Positions 8,110 to 15,665 of a stretch of DNA of 64,000 nucleotides are shown here, one piece after another. How positions within the stretch are numbered: position 1 is the first letter of the stretch; the number at the start of each line of letters is the position of its first letter. The stretch is from a virus. The translations under genes were made by a program, and so were the position numbers. A model generated the notes under the pieces. It had not been told where the DNA came from. It ran no database searches and saw only the letters and a list, made by a program, of their open reading frames with translations. The stretch covers positions 62,001-126,000 of IMG/VR virus record IMGVR_UViG_3300042302_000177; one strand, written 5' to 3'.

Positions 8110-9810
8110 ATGAGCTGGAAAAAATACTTCACCCCTGTTAATGCTTCAGGAACCCTAAGTCCTATTAGTGGTGCTCGCGGCTCTGATATGTCCAATCCTA
8201 CACATAGGAATTATTCGAGTTTCTTACCTGATGTTTATTCTGGACATCCAAATCGTTTAGAACGATACGGTCAGTATGATACTATGGATGCAGACAGCGA
8301 AGTTAATGCCGCCTTGGATATTTTAGCAGAATTCTGTACACAGCAAAACGAAGAAAATGGAACACCATTTCGTGTGTTCTTCAAAGAACAAGCAACATCG
8401 ACTGAAGTAAAAGTTATTAGAAAACTCATGCAACAGTGGACTAAACTAAACAAATTTCAAACAAGAATGTTTAAGATTGTTCGCAACAGTTTCAAATACG
8501 GTGATGTTTTCTTCGTACGTGATCCGGAAACACAAGCATGGATGTATATCGATCCATCTAAAGTTGATAAGATTATTGTTAACGAATCAGAAGGCAAAAA
8601 GCCAGAACAATATATTATCCGTGACTTCAACCCAAACTTAGAAACACTGTCAACAACTGCTATTAGTCCTACTAACATTACAGGCGGCGGTACACATTAT
8701 AATAACAATTCCGGAACAGGCATGAGTCGTGGAATGACTGGTAGTTTTCCTAATACTACTGGAGGAAGTCGATTTCAACAGAATGAAAATCAATATGCAA
8801 TAGATGCAAACCATGTGATTCATATTAGCATGAGCGAAGGAATGGATAACAATCATCCATTTGGAAACAGTTTGTTAGAATCAATTTTTAAAGTTTACAA
8901 GCAGAAAGAATTGCTTGAAGATGCTATCATTATCTATCGTATTCAACGTGCTCCAGAACGCCGTGTATTCTATATTGACGTAGGTAATATGCCAAGCCAC
9001 TTGGCTATGGGCTTTGTTGAGCGAGTTAAAAATGAAGTAAATCAAAGACGCATTCCAAGCGTTACTGGCGGAAGTCAAAGTGTTATTGATGCCGGATATA
9101 ATCCTTTATCTATCAACGAAGATTACTTCTTTCCACAGACAGCTGAAGGTCGAGGCAGTAAAGTTGAAGTACTACCAGGCGGTACTAACCTAGGAGAGAT
9201 TGATGATCTTAAATATTTTACTAATAAGTTGTTTAGGGCTTTACGCATTCCTAGCAGTTATCTACCTACTGGTTCCGACGACGGAGGATCTAACTTTAAT
9301 GATGGTCGAGTTGGAACAGCCTATATACAAGAGTTACGATTTAACAAATACTGCGAACGACTACAAAGTTTAATGAATGAACATTTTGATACAGAATTTA
9401 AACTGTATCTGCATAACAAAGGCATCAATGTAGACAGTAATATATTTGAAGTTAAGTTCAACCCTCCACAAAACTTTGCTGCTTATCGTCAAACAGAAAT
9501 GGATACTGCTCGTGTAACTACATACGGAGCAGTATCTGCAATCCCCCATTTAAGCAAGAGATTTGCTATGAAGAGATTCTTAGGTCTAACGGCAGAAGAG
9601 ATGGCGGAAAACGAAACAATGTGGCGAGAAGAAAACGTAGACGAAGATACTGCACTACCTGCAAATGCTGAATTACGAGGAGTCGGTGTTACTGCAAATG
9701 GAATGAGTGCTGATATGAGTGCTATTTCTGGTGCAACAACACCTCCTCCTGAAGCAATGCCAGGCGAAGAAACAGCGCCCGCTCCTGGAACAACGCCACC
9801 GGCAGCATAA
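8110..9810 (+). CDS. 20: Portal vertex protein gp20
   Basis: The protein has 566 residues (T4 gp20 is 524). It forms the dodecameric ring at the head vertex through which DNA is packaged and which joins the neck. The N-terminal stretch with RLERYGQYDTMDADSEVNAA, the core with IRDFNPN and the segment FFPQTAEGRGSKVEVLPGGT are characteristic of T4-type portals. The C-terminus is an Ala/Pro/Glu-rich tail after a methionine-rich segment. It starts six bases after the previous stop and is followed within eight bases by a small conserved gene. Confidence 0.95.
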   Translation: MSWKKYFTPVNASGTLSPISGARGSDMSNPTHRNYSSFLPDVYSGHPNRLERYGQYDTMDADSEVNAALDILAEFCTQQNEENGTPFRVFFKEQATSTEVKVIRKLMQQWTKLNKFQTRMFKIVRNSFKYGDVFFVRDPETQAWMYIDPSKVDKIIVNESEGKKPEQYIIRDFNPNLETLSTTAISPTNITGGGTHYNNNSGTGMSRGMTGSFPNTTGGSRFQQNENQYAIDANHVIHISMSEGMDNNHPFGNSLLESIFKVYKQKELLEDAIIIYRIQRAPERRVFYIDVGNMPSHLAMGFVERVKNEVNQRRIPSVTGGSQSVIDAGYNPLSINEDYFFPQTAEGRGSKVEVLPGGTNLGEIDDLKYFTNKLFRALRIPSSYLPTGSDDGGSNFNDGRVGTAYIQELRFNKYCERLQSLMNEHFDTEFKLYLHNKGINVDSNIFEVKFNPPQNFAAYRQTEMDTARVTTYGAVSAIPHLSKRFAMKRFLGLTAEEMAENETMWREENVDEDTALPANAELRGVGVTANGMSADMSAISGATTPPPEAMPGEETAPAPGTTPPAA

Positions 9811-9818
9811 ATATTGAT

Positions 9819-10064
9819 ATGATATTACGAGAGTTCATCTATTTTAATAAAGACCATGCAGAAATGGTAGACGATCTTCGATACAATTCGAAGAATGATA
9901 CCTCAGTGCTGGGTGCCGGCGACTTGCGTAAAACAAGATTAACATTAAAAATGATTAATTCTTTACGTAAAGCAGGTGATTCAAGAGATCAAGAAAAGAA
10001 AGAAGAGTTGGCATTAGTGCGTAAAATGTATGCTGCACCTCCTCCCGATGCTGCTGCTCAGTAA
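9819..10064 (+). CDS. Small conserved protein between portal and prohead core genes
   Basis: The protein has 81 residues. The motif DLRKTRLTLKMINSLRKA followed by an acidic-basic helix matches what I remember of a short protein found next to gp20 in T4-like phages of aquatic bacteria. In T4 this position is occupied by prohead core genes 67 and 68, so a core role is likely, but I do not assign a number. The C-terminus is a short Pro/Ala tail. No promoter is needed, as it follows gp20 closely. Confidence 0.7.
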   Translation: MILREFIYFNKDHAEMVDDLRYNSKNDTSVLGAGDLRKTRLTLKMINSLRKAGDSRDQEKKEELALVRKMYAAPPPDAAAQ

Positions 10065-10247
10065 TACTACAAGATAATATTTTGCAACTAGAGTTAAATA
10101 TTTTAGTAAAAATTGTTAAATCTCACTGAATTTTTCCTTTTTAGGTCAAGAACTGACGTTTTTAGGCCTATTTCGTGCACCTTTAATTAACCTTAGTTAA
10201 ATAACAACACAAAGCCTTGCCGCGAAACTAATATAGGAGATAACCGC
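10065..10247. other. Intergenic region with two late boxes and a weak hairpin
   Basis: 183 bases without a gene. GTTAAATA occurs at 10093-10100 and again at 10196-10203. Between them a short hairpin (GTCA/TGAC) followed by TTTTT near 10146-10163 could act as a weak terminator. Confidence 0.45.
10196..10203 (+). promoter_or_regulatory. Late promoter box GTTAAATA
   Basis: 44 bases before the ATG at 10248, which also has AGGAGA upstream. It probably drives the head assembly operon 10248-14211. Confidence 0.5.
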
Positions 10248-11258
10248 ATGTCTAAGTTTGAACAACTATTAGACTTAATCGTCAATGAAGAAATGGATAA
10301 AGCTAACGAGCTATTCCATGAGATCGTTGTTGAAAAGTCAAGAGATATCTATGAGAATTTAATTGCTGAAGAAGCAGAAGAAAATGCCGACGTTGAAGAA
10401 GGTATGGACGACGATACCGACGTTGAAGAAGGTATGGACGACGATACCGACGTTGAAGAAGGTATGGACGACGATAATACTGATGAATCTGTTGATCTAG
10501 AAGACAGCTACAGCATGGAAGCAGATGATGAAGAAGGTATGCCAGGTGAAGAAGAAACTGGTGACTTTGGTGCAGACATCGGTGCTACCGACGACGAAAT
10601 GGACGGAGCCAAAGGTGGTGGAGAAGACAGCGCAATTTTTGACATCAAGAATGCGATTGCTGATCTAGAAGCTGCATTTGCTGAACTTGAAGCATCCCAA
10701 GGTGGAGACATGGGCGGCGACGAGTTTGATGACGAAGGTGGAATGGACGACATGGGCGGAGAAGAAGAGCCTATGAAGATGGGATTCCAAGAAGGCCGTC
10801 GTATGACACGTGAGTACACTGAGAAAGTTGGAAACGACTGGGAAAAGAACAGCCAGAAAGCACAAGGTCAATACCTAGGTGCAGGTACTGGTGAGAAGGA
10901 TGGCGCACCTGTTGAAGGTCGTAGCCCAATCAGTTCTGGTGCCGGCAAGCCAGTTGGTGGTAAGAATGTTGGCGCAGGCAATATTGTCCGCGGTGATACA
11001 GAAGGCCAAAGCAACACAGGCGATCGTCCAGCTAAAGTAAACAAAGGTATCAATCCTGAGTCAAGCGAAAAGTTTGCCAAAGGTATCCACAATGTTGACG
11101 GTGCAAAGAGTGGTGTTAAGACACTAAGCAACGTTAAAGGTGGCCACGGTGCTGAGAAGAAAGGTGCAGGTCCTGGACCAGTTGGTTCTGGAACAGGCGA
11201 CAAAGCTGGTCAAACTAGCGTTCCTAGCATCAAGCAATTCTTAAAGCCGGCAAACTAA
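10248..11258 (+). CDS. Acidic prohead core protein (gp67-like N-terminus)
   Basis: The protein has 336 residues. The first 45 form a helix (FEQLLDLIVNEEMDKANELF) like the start of T4 gp67, the 80-residue acidic prohead core protein. A strongly acidic region follows, containing three tandem DVEEGMDDDT units coded by three 30-base repeats. The second half is Gly/Lys-rich and probably disordered, ending in a conserved-looking SIKQFLKPAN. It is likely an internal scaffold component cut by gp21. It lies directly upstream of the protease and scaffold genes, in T4 order, but is far longer than T4 gp67. Confidence 0.65.
   Translation: MSKFEQLLDLIVNEEMDKANELFHEIVVEKSRDIYENLIAEEAEENADVEEGMDDDTDVEEGMDDDTDVEEGMDDDNTDESVDLEDSYSMEADDEEGMPGEEETGDFGADIGATDDEMDGAKGGGEDSAIFDIKNAIADLEAAFAELEASQGGDMGGDEFDDEGGMDDMGGEEEPMKMGFQEGRRMTREYTEKVGNDWEKNSQKAQGQYLGAGTGEKDGAPVEGRSPISSGAGKPVGGKNVGAGNIVRGDTEGQSNTGDRPAKVNKGINPESSEKFAKGIHNVDGAKSGVKTLSNVKGGHGAEKKGAGPGPVGSGTGDKAGQTSVPSIKQFLKPAN
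10389..10478 (+). repeat. Three tandem 30-base repeats coding an acidic decapeptide
   Basis: Units at 10389-10418, 10419-10448 and 10449-10478. The first two are identical and the third differs only near its end. Each codes DVEEGMDDDT or DVEEGMDDDN. Confidence 0.95.
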
Positions 11259-11271
11259 TTAGAGAACCTGG

Positions 11272-11901
11272 ATGAAACATTCTTATCTAAGAGAACACCT
11301 AAGTTTTGATCAGTCTGGCATCGTATTAGAGTCAGACGACAAGGACGGCAAGAACCTTCATTTAAAGGGTATTGCCATTCAAGGTGGTATTCGCAACGCT
11401 AATCAACGAGTTTACCCTGTAGACGAAATTGAACGTGCTGTGAAAACATTGAACGATCAGATTCAGAATGGTTATTCTGTCTTAGGTGAAGTAGACCACC
11501 CAGATGATTTAAAAGTGAATTTGGACCGTGTCAGCCACATGATAACCAACATGTGGATGGAAGGTCCTAACGGTTATGGCAAGTTTAAAATCTTGCCGAC
11601 ACCGATGGGCAACTTAATTCGTACAATGCTCGAAGCAGGTGTAAAACTTGGCGTCAGCTCTAGAGGCAGCGGAAACGTTGATGACATGAGCGGTAAAGTT
11701 TCCGACTTTGAAATCATTACCGTTGACATAGTTGCACAACCAAGCGCACCTGGTGCTTACCCTACGCCTGTGTACGAGCATTTAATGAATGCACGTGGCG
11801 GAATGAAGGCATTTAAAGTTGCACAAGAAGTAAAAGAAGATCCAAAGGCCCAGAAATATTTGCAAGAGTCTCTCATGCAAATTATTAAAGGTCTAAAATA
11901 A
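11272..11901 (+). CDS. 21: Prohead core protease gp21
   Basis: The protein has 209 residues, close to T4 gp21 (212). It is the serine protease that cleaves the scaffold and capsid proteins during head maturation. The catalytic histidine is in GEVDHPD at residue 76, and the nucleophile is in GVSSRGSG at residues 127-134. Both motifs are intact, so the enzyme should be active. The gene sits between the core proteins and gp22, as in T4. The ribosome-binding site is weak. Confidence 0.95.
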   Translation: MKHSYLREHLSFDQSGIVLESDDKDGKNLHLKGIAIQGGIRNANQRVYPVDEIERAVKTLNDQIQNGYSVLGEVDHPDDLKVNLDRVSHMITNMWMEGPNGYGKFKILPTPMGNLIRTMLEAGVKLGVSSRGSGNVDDMSGKVSDFEIITVDIVAQPSAPGAYPTPVYEHLMNARGGMKAFKVAQEVKEDPKAQKYLQESLMQIIKGLK

Positions 11902-11917
11902 GCCCGAGGAGAAATAG

Positions 11918-13006
11918 ATGTTGGACGCATTCAAACAATTGGTAGAGTCAGGTGTAATGTCAGAAGATGTAAAAGTCGCTGTCGAATCTGCCTTTGCTAC
12001 AAAAATTCAAGAGAATCGCGACCAAGTGACCGCTGAACTTCGTGAAGAGTTTGCCCAGAAATACAATCATGACAAGAGTGTTATGGTTGAGGCAATCGAC
12101 AAGATGTTAAGCGACAGACTGGCCGCAGAAATGGCTGAGTTGCACAATGACAAGAAAGCACTAGCTGAAGCAAAAGAAGCATATCGTTCACGTATTGCTG
12201 AAGATGCTAAGAAGTTAGAAAAATTTGTTATTGGTCAATTAGGCAGAGAGTTAGTTGAATTCCAGAGCGATCGTAAGACCGTTTCTGAGAACTTCAGTAA
12301 GTTAGAGCAATTTGTTGTACATGCTCTAGCAAAAGAAATCCAAGAATTTGCATCTGATAAAAAGGACCTAGCTGAAACGAAAGTTAAGTTAGTTCGTGAA
12401 GCTAAGAGCAAGTTTGATGATATCAAACAAGCATTTATTCAACGTTCCGCAAAAGTTGTCGAAGCAACTGTTACTAAGAAACTTACAAGTGAGATTACTC
12501 AGTTGAAAGAAGATATTGACAGCGCCCGCAGCAATGATTTTGGACGTAAAATTTATGAAGCGTTTGCGCAAGAGTTTGCAGGTTCCTACCTAAACGAAAA
12601 ATCTGAAACAAGTAAATTGTTAAAGATTATTTCTAAGAAAGAACAAGAACTAGCAGAAGCAAAACAAACCGTAGCAGAAAAAAACAATCTAGTAGAATCT
12701 ACGCAACGCGAAATTCGTGTTACAAAAGATCTAATGGAACGTAAAAATGTTATGGCTGAATTGCTATCGCCATTAAGTGGCGAAAAAAGAGTGGTAATGC
12801 AAGACTTGTTAGAATCTGTACAAACACAGAAACTGCATAATGCATTTGAGAAATACCTACCCGCAGTAATGGAAGGCGCAAAGAAAGTAGCACTTAAAAA
12901 AGCACTAACTGAAAGCTCAGAAGTAACTGGTAACCGTGAAAGCAAGCCAGTGGTAGGCTTAGATAACATATTAGATATCCGCAAGTTAGCGGGTCTATCG
13001 AAATAA
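11918..13006 (+). CDS. 22: Prohead core scaffold protein gp22
   Basis: The protein has 362 residues and is almost entirely charged alpha-helix and coiled coil with repeated KK/EE heptad patterns, as expected for the main scaffold protein of T4 proheads (T4 gp22 is 269). It contains repeated segments of the type KxLxKFVxxxLxxELxEFxSDxK at roughly residues 85-160, suggesting internal duplication. It starts at ATG with GAGGAGA upstream and lies between gp21 and gp23. Identification rests on position, size and composition, which together are strong. Confidence 0.9.
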   Translation: MLDAFKQLVESGVMSEDVKVAVESAFATKIQENRDQVTAELREEFAQKYNHDKSVMVEAIDKMLSDRLAAEMAELHNDKKALAEAKEAYRSRIAEDAKKLEKFVIGQLGRELVEFQSDRKTVSENFSKLEQFVVHALAKEIQEFASDKKDLAETKVKLVREAKSKFDDIKQAFIQRSAKVVEATVTKKLTSEITQLKEDIDSARSNDFGRKIYEAFAQEFAGSYLNEKSETSKLLKIISKKEQELAEAKQTVAEKNNLVESTQREIRVTKDLMERKNVMAELLSPLSGEKRVVMQDLLESVQTQKLHNAFEKYLPAVMEGAKKVALKKALTESSEVTGNRESKPVVGLDNILDIRKLAGLSK

Positions 13007-13029
13007 TTATATTCAAGGAGACAAATTAA

Positions 13030-14211
13030 ATGTCACAATTATTAAATGAAAGATGGTCAGAGACCAAAGAAGCTCTGCTTGAAGGCCTAACCGGTAACCG
13101 TAAGTCTTCTATGGCAGTTTGCTTAGAGAATACTCGTCGTTATTTAGGTGAGTCTGCAACAGCAGGTGCTACAAGCACAGGTAACATTGCTACCCTGAAC
13201 CGTGTTATTCTTCCAGTAATTCGTCGTGTTATGCCGACAGTTATTGCAAACGAAATCATCGGCGTTCAGCCAATGACAGGCCCAGTTGCACAGATCCATA
13301 CTCTACGTGTCCGCTATGCAGACGGCGTTTCTGGTGGTGATGTTGTAACAGCAGGTGAAGAAGCACTAAGCCCATTCAAGATCGCTCAAGCGTATTCTGG
13401 TAATAATGCTTCTAACGGTGGTGCAGCAGTAACATCCGCCCTAGAAGGTACTCCAGGTAAGCGTATGAGCATTCAGATCTTGAAGAGCCCAGTTGAAGCT
13501 AAGTCTCGTAAACTAAGCGCTCGCTGGACTTTTGAAGCTGCTCAAGATGCACAAGCTCAACAAGGCATTGACATCGAAGCAGAAATCATGGCTGCTCTAG
13601 CACAAGAAATCACAGCTGAAATTGACCAAGAGATTCTAACAAGTCTACGTTCTTTGGCTAGTGTTGAAGAAACATATGACCAGGCTTTAGTTTCTGGTAC
13701 AGCTACATTCGTCGGTGACGAGCACGCTGCACTAGCTATCCAGATCAACCGCGTAAGCAACTTGATTGCTCAGCGTACACGTCGTGGTAGCGCAAACTGG
13801 GCAGTTGTAAGCAACCAAGCTCTAACGATCCTACAAAGTGCTACAACTTCTGCTTTTGCTCGTACTACAGAAGGTACATTCGAAGCTCCGACAAACACTA
13901 AGTTCGTTGGTACATTGAACGGTGCTATGCGTGTTTATGTTGACGCATACAAGTCTGACACAGACGACAACAATCAGATCCTAGTTGGATACAAAGGTAC
14001 AAGCGAAGCAGATGCTGCTGCGTTCTATTGCCCATACATTCCTCTAATGAGCTCTGGTGTTGTTCTTGACCCAGCAACATTTGAGCCAGTAGTTGGCTTC
14101 ATGACACGTTACGGCTATGTTGAGTTAACAAACACAGCATCTAGCTTAGGTAACGCTGCTGACTACCTAGGTAAAGTTGCTATCACTAGCGCAAACGTAA
14201 GCTTCAAGTAA
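13030..14211 (+). CDS. 23: Major capsid protein gp23
   Basis: The protein has 393 residues with an HK97 fold of the T4 type. The segment RVILPVIRRVMPTVIANEI and the following VQPMTGPVAQIHTLRVRY are the best conserved part of gp23 in T4-like phages. A short helical N-terminus precedes it and would be removed by gp21. T4 gp23 is 521 residues, so this is a compact form, probably lacking most of the inserted surface domain. It has AAGGAGA upstream and is followed by a strong terminator. Confidence 0.95.
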   Translation: MSQLLNERWSETKEALLEGLTGNRKSSMAVCLENTRRYLGESATAGATSTGNIATLNRVILPVIRRVMPTVIANEIIGVQPMTGPVAQIHTLRVRYADGVSGGDVVTAGEEALSPFKIAQAYSGNNASNGGAAVTSALEGTPGKRMSIQILKSPVEAKSRKLSARWTFEAAQDAQAQQGIDIEAEIMAALAQEITAEIDQEILTSLRSLASVEETYDQALVSGTATFVGDEHAALAIQINRVSNLIAQRTRRGSANWAVVSNQALTILQSATTSAFARTTEGTFEAPTNTKFVGTLNGAMRVYVDAYKSDTDDNNQILVGYKGTSEADAAAFYCPYIPLMSSGVVLDPATFEPVVGFMTRYGYVELTNTASSLGNAADYLGKVAITSANVSFK

Positions 14212-14239
14212 TCCGTTACTTGGTCTTATAACCACAACA

Positions 14240-14262
14240 AACCCGCTTCGGCGGGTTTTTTG
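14240..14262 (+). terminator. Rho-independent terminator after gp23
   Basis: ACCCGC-TTCG-GCGGGT hairpin followed by TTTTTT: a UUCG-capped intrinsic terminator that ends the head operon. Confidence 0.9.
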
Positions 14263-14272
14263 TTGACTATCC

Positions 14273-14280
14273 AATAAATA
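14273..14280 (+). promoter_or_regulatory. Late promoter box AATAAATA
   Basis: Just downstream of the gp23 terminator and 78 bases before the ATG at 14359. The leader contains a small GCGG/CCGC hairpin near 14308. Confidence 0.5.
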
Positions 14281-14358
14281 ACATTGTTCGCCCTTACGGG
14301 TTTTATGCGGTACCATCCGCGTAGATCATAGAACGATCTTAACATAAGGAGAAATAAA

Positions 14359-15045
14359 ATGGGACGTCCGATTAAAGAAAAGTTTTTTGGTAATACAAAC
14401 AGCCCTTACTCTAACCAAGCACAAGGTGGAGTAACTGGCGTAGGTGGTGAAGGTGTTACAACTGTTGCACTAAACAACACAGGCACATTGTACACCACAA
14501 GTACAACACTAGGTGCAACATTTAGCGCACCTAATATTCCAGGCGGTGTTGCAGGAACTGCACAAGTTACAACAAACGCACTAGGAAATATTGCTTCTGT
14601 TACACTTGTATCAGCAGGTACAGGTTACACCAGCGCACCAACTCTAGCAGTCACTGGCGGAACAACTGGCACACTTGCAACATTTACCGTTGCATTAACT
14701 TCTAATAGACAAAATGCTATCAAAGGCGAAGCGTTTATCACAGGTGGATCTCAAAAGGCATTTGATATCAAGAAGCAAGAAGCTAGCAAGCGTTATCTAG
14801 TTCAAACCGCTGACGGTCAAGGTCAGTGCAAGTTAGTAACAACTGCTACACTAGCCGCAAAAGAAATGAATATTGTTGCTACTGACTGGAATGGCAGTAC
14901 ATACTGGGTTAGAAAACTAACTGCACGTAGAGCAGTTCTAGTTCAGTCTACTGCATCTGGTAGTTTCTTAATTACTAACGGTGCATCTACTGGATGGACA
15001 TTAGGTTCTTCAACAGGAACTATTGTTACTATTGGCAACAACTAA
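14359..15045 (+). CDS. Virion structural protein with GYTSAP motif
   Basis: The protein has 228 residues. The N-terminus MGRPIKEKFFGNTN is, as I recall, common in structural proteins of T4-like aquatic phages. The middle has VSAGTGYTSAPTLAVTGG, a beta-strand motif seen in phage surface proteins. The second half is beta-rich with FITGGSQKAFDIKKQ. It has its own promoter and terminator and AAGGAGA before the ATG, so it is probably made in large amounts. A head decoration or fibre-base role is possible; function unknown. Confidence 0.7.
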   Translation: MGRPIKEKFFGNTNSPYSNQAQGGVTGVGGEGVTTVALNNTGTLYTTSTTLGATFSAPNIPGGVAGTAQVTTNALGNIASVTLVSAGTGYTSAPTLAVTGGTTGTLATFTVALTSNRQNAIKGEAFITGGSQKAFDIKKQEASKRYLVQTADGQGQCKLVTTATLAAKEMNIVATDWNGSTYWVRKLTARRAVLVQSTASGSFLITNGASTGWTLGSSTGTIVTIGNN

Positions 15046-15066
15046 ACACTTAATATAGTGTTATCT

Positions 15067-15096
15067 AATAGGGGGTTTATGCCCCCTATTCTTTTA
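15067..15096 (+). terminator. Rho-independent terminator
   Basis: AATAGGGGG-tttatg-CCCCCTATT hairpin followed by CTTTTAT, directly after the gene ending at 15045. Its T-tract touches the start of the next ORF. Confidence 0.85.
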
Positions 15097-15097
15097 T

Positions 15098-15637
15098 ATG
15101 GTAAATAAGAGTATGACGTCAAATTGGGCCCTACCAACCAACATTATTCAATACTCAGAAGAAGGTGCAGAAGATGCACACATTCCTTGGCTTGAGGTTA
15201 ATAACTTTAGCAGTTTAAAGAATTTAGATGGAAGATCAATTAAAACATCAAGAGACTTGTTGCATATTGCTAGAGATCCTAGACATAACATTAAAGAAAA
15301 AACTTATTTCTTAACAGTCACTGGATTTAATTTTATTGATGTTCCAGATATTATATTAGGGATTGAAGTAAAAGTAACTTCGAATAGATACGGTAGAATT
15401 ACTGACGAGACAATACAACTAACACTAAACGATAATATAATTGGAGATAATCAAGCGTCTTTGGACCTGAATCCTATTAAAATTTACGGTGGGAAAGATA
15501 ATCTATGGAACACAAATTTAACAACTGCCGGAATACTCAATACAACCTTTGGAGTAGTTTTACGTTTTCAAAGCCATCCTCGTTGGCCCCACAAGAGCGG
15601 CATGATGTTGGACTCTGTGGAAGTAAGAGTTTACTAA
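15098..15637 (+). CDS. Predicted virion structural protein, unknown function
   Basis: The protein has 179 residues from the ATG at 15098, or 174 from the ATG at 15113, which has AAGAG before it and leaves more room after the terminator. The protein is beta-rich with segments WLEVNNFSSLKNLDGRSIKT and RFQSHPRWPHKSGMMLDSVE that look like a jelly-roll sandwich. I do not recognise a named family. It is placed immediately upstream of the giant fibre gene and is probably part of the same surface structure. Confidence 0.65.
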   Translation: MVNKSMTSNWALPTNIIQYSEEGAEDAHIPWLEVNNFSSLKNLDGRSIKTSRDLLHIARDPRHNIKEKTYFLTVTGFNFIDVPDIILGIEVKVTSNRYGRITDETIQLTLNDNIIGDNQASLDLNPIKIYGGKDNLWNTNLTTAGILNTTFGVVLRFQSHPRWPHKSGMMLDSVEVRVY

Positions 15638-15640
15638 AAA

Positions 15641-15648
15641 AATAAATA
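15641..15648 (+). promoter_or_regulatory. Late promoter box AATAAATA before the giant fibre gene
   Basis: 17 bases before the ATG at 15666, with TGAGGA between them as the ribosome-binding site, giving a leader of about a dozen bases if T4 spacing applies. Confidence 0.55.
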
Positions 15649-15665
15649 CATCTGAGGATCTATAA

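Noticed and set aside
9806-9813. CATAAATA as a promoter for the gene at 9819
   Set aside because: It spans the gp20 stop codon and ends five bases before the ATG. The gene is well explained as part of the gp20 transcript.
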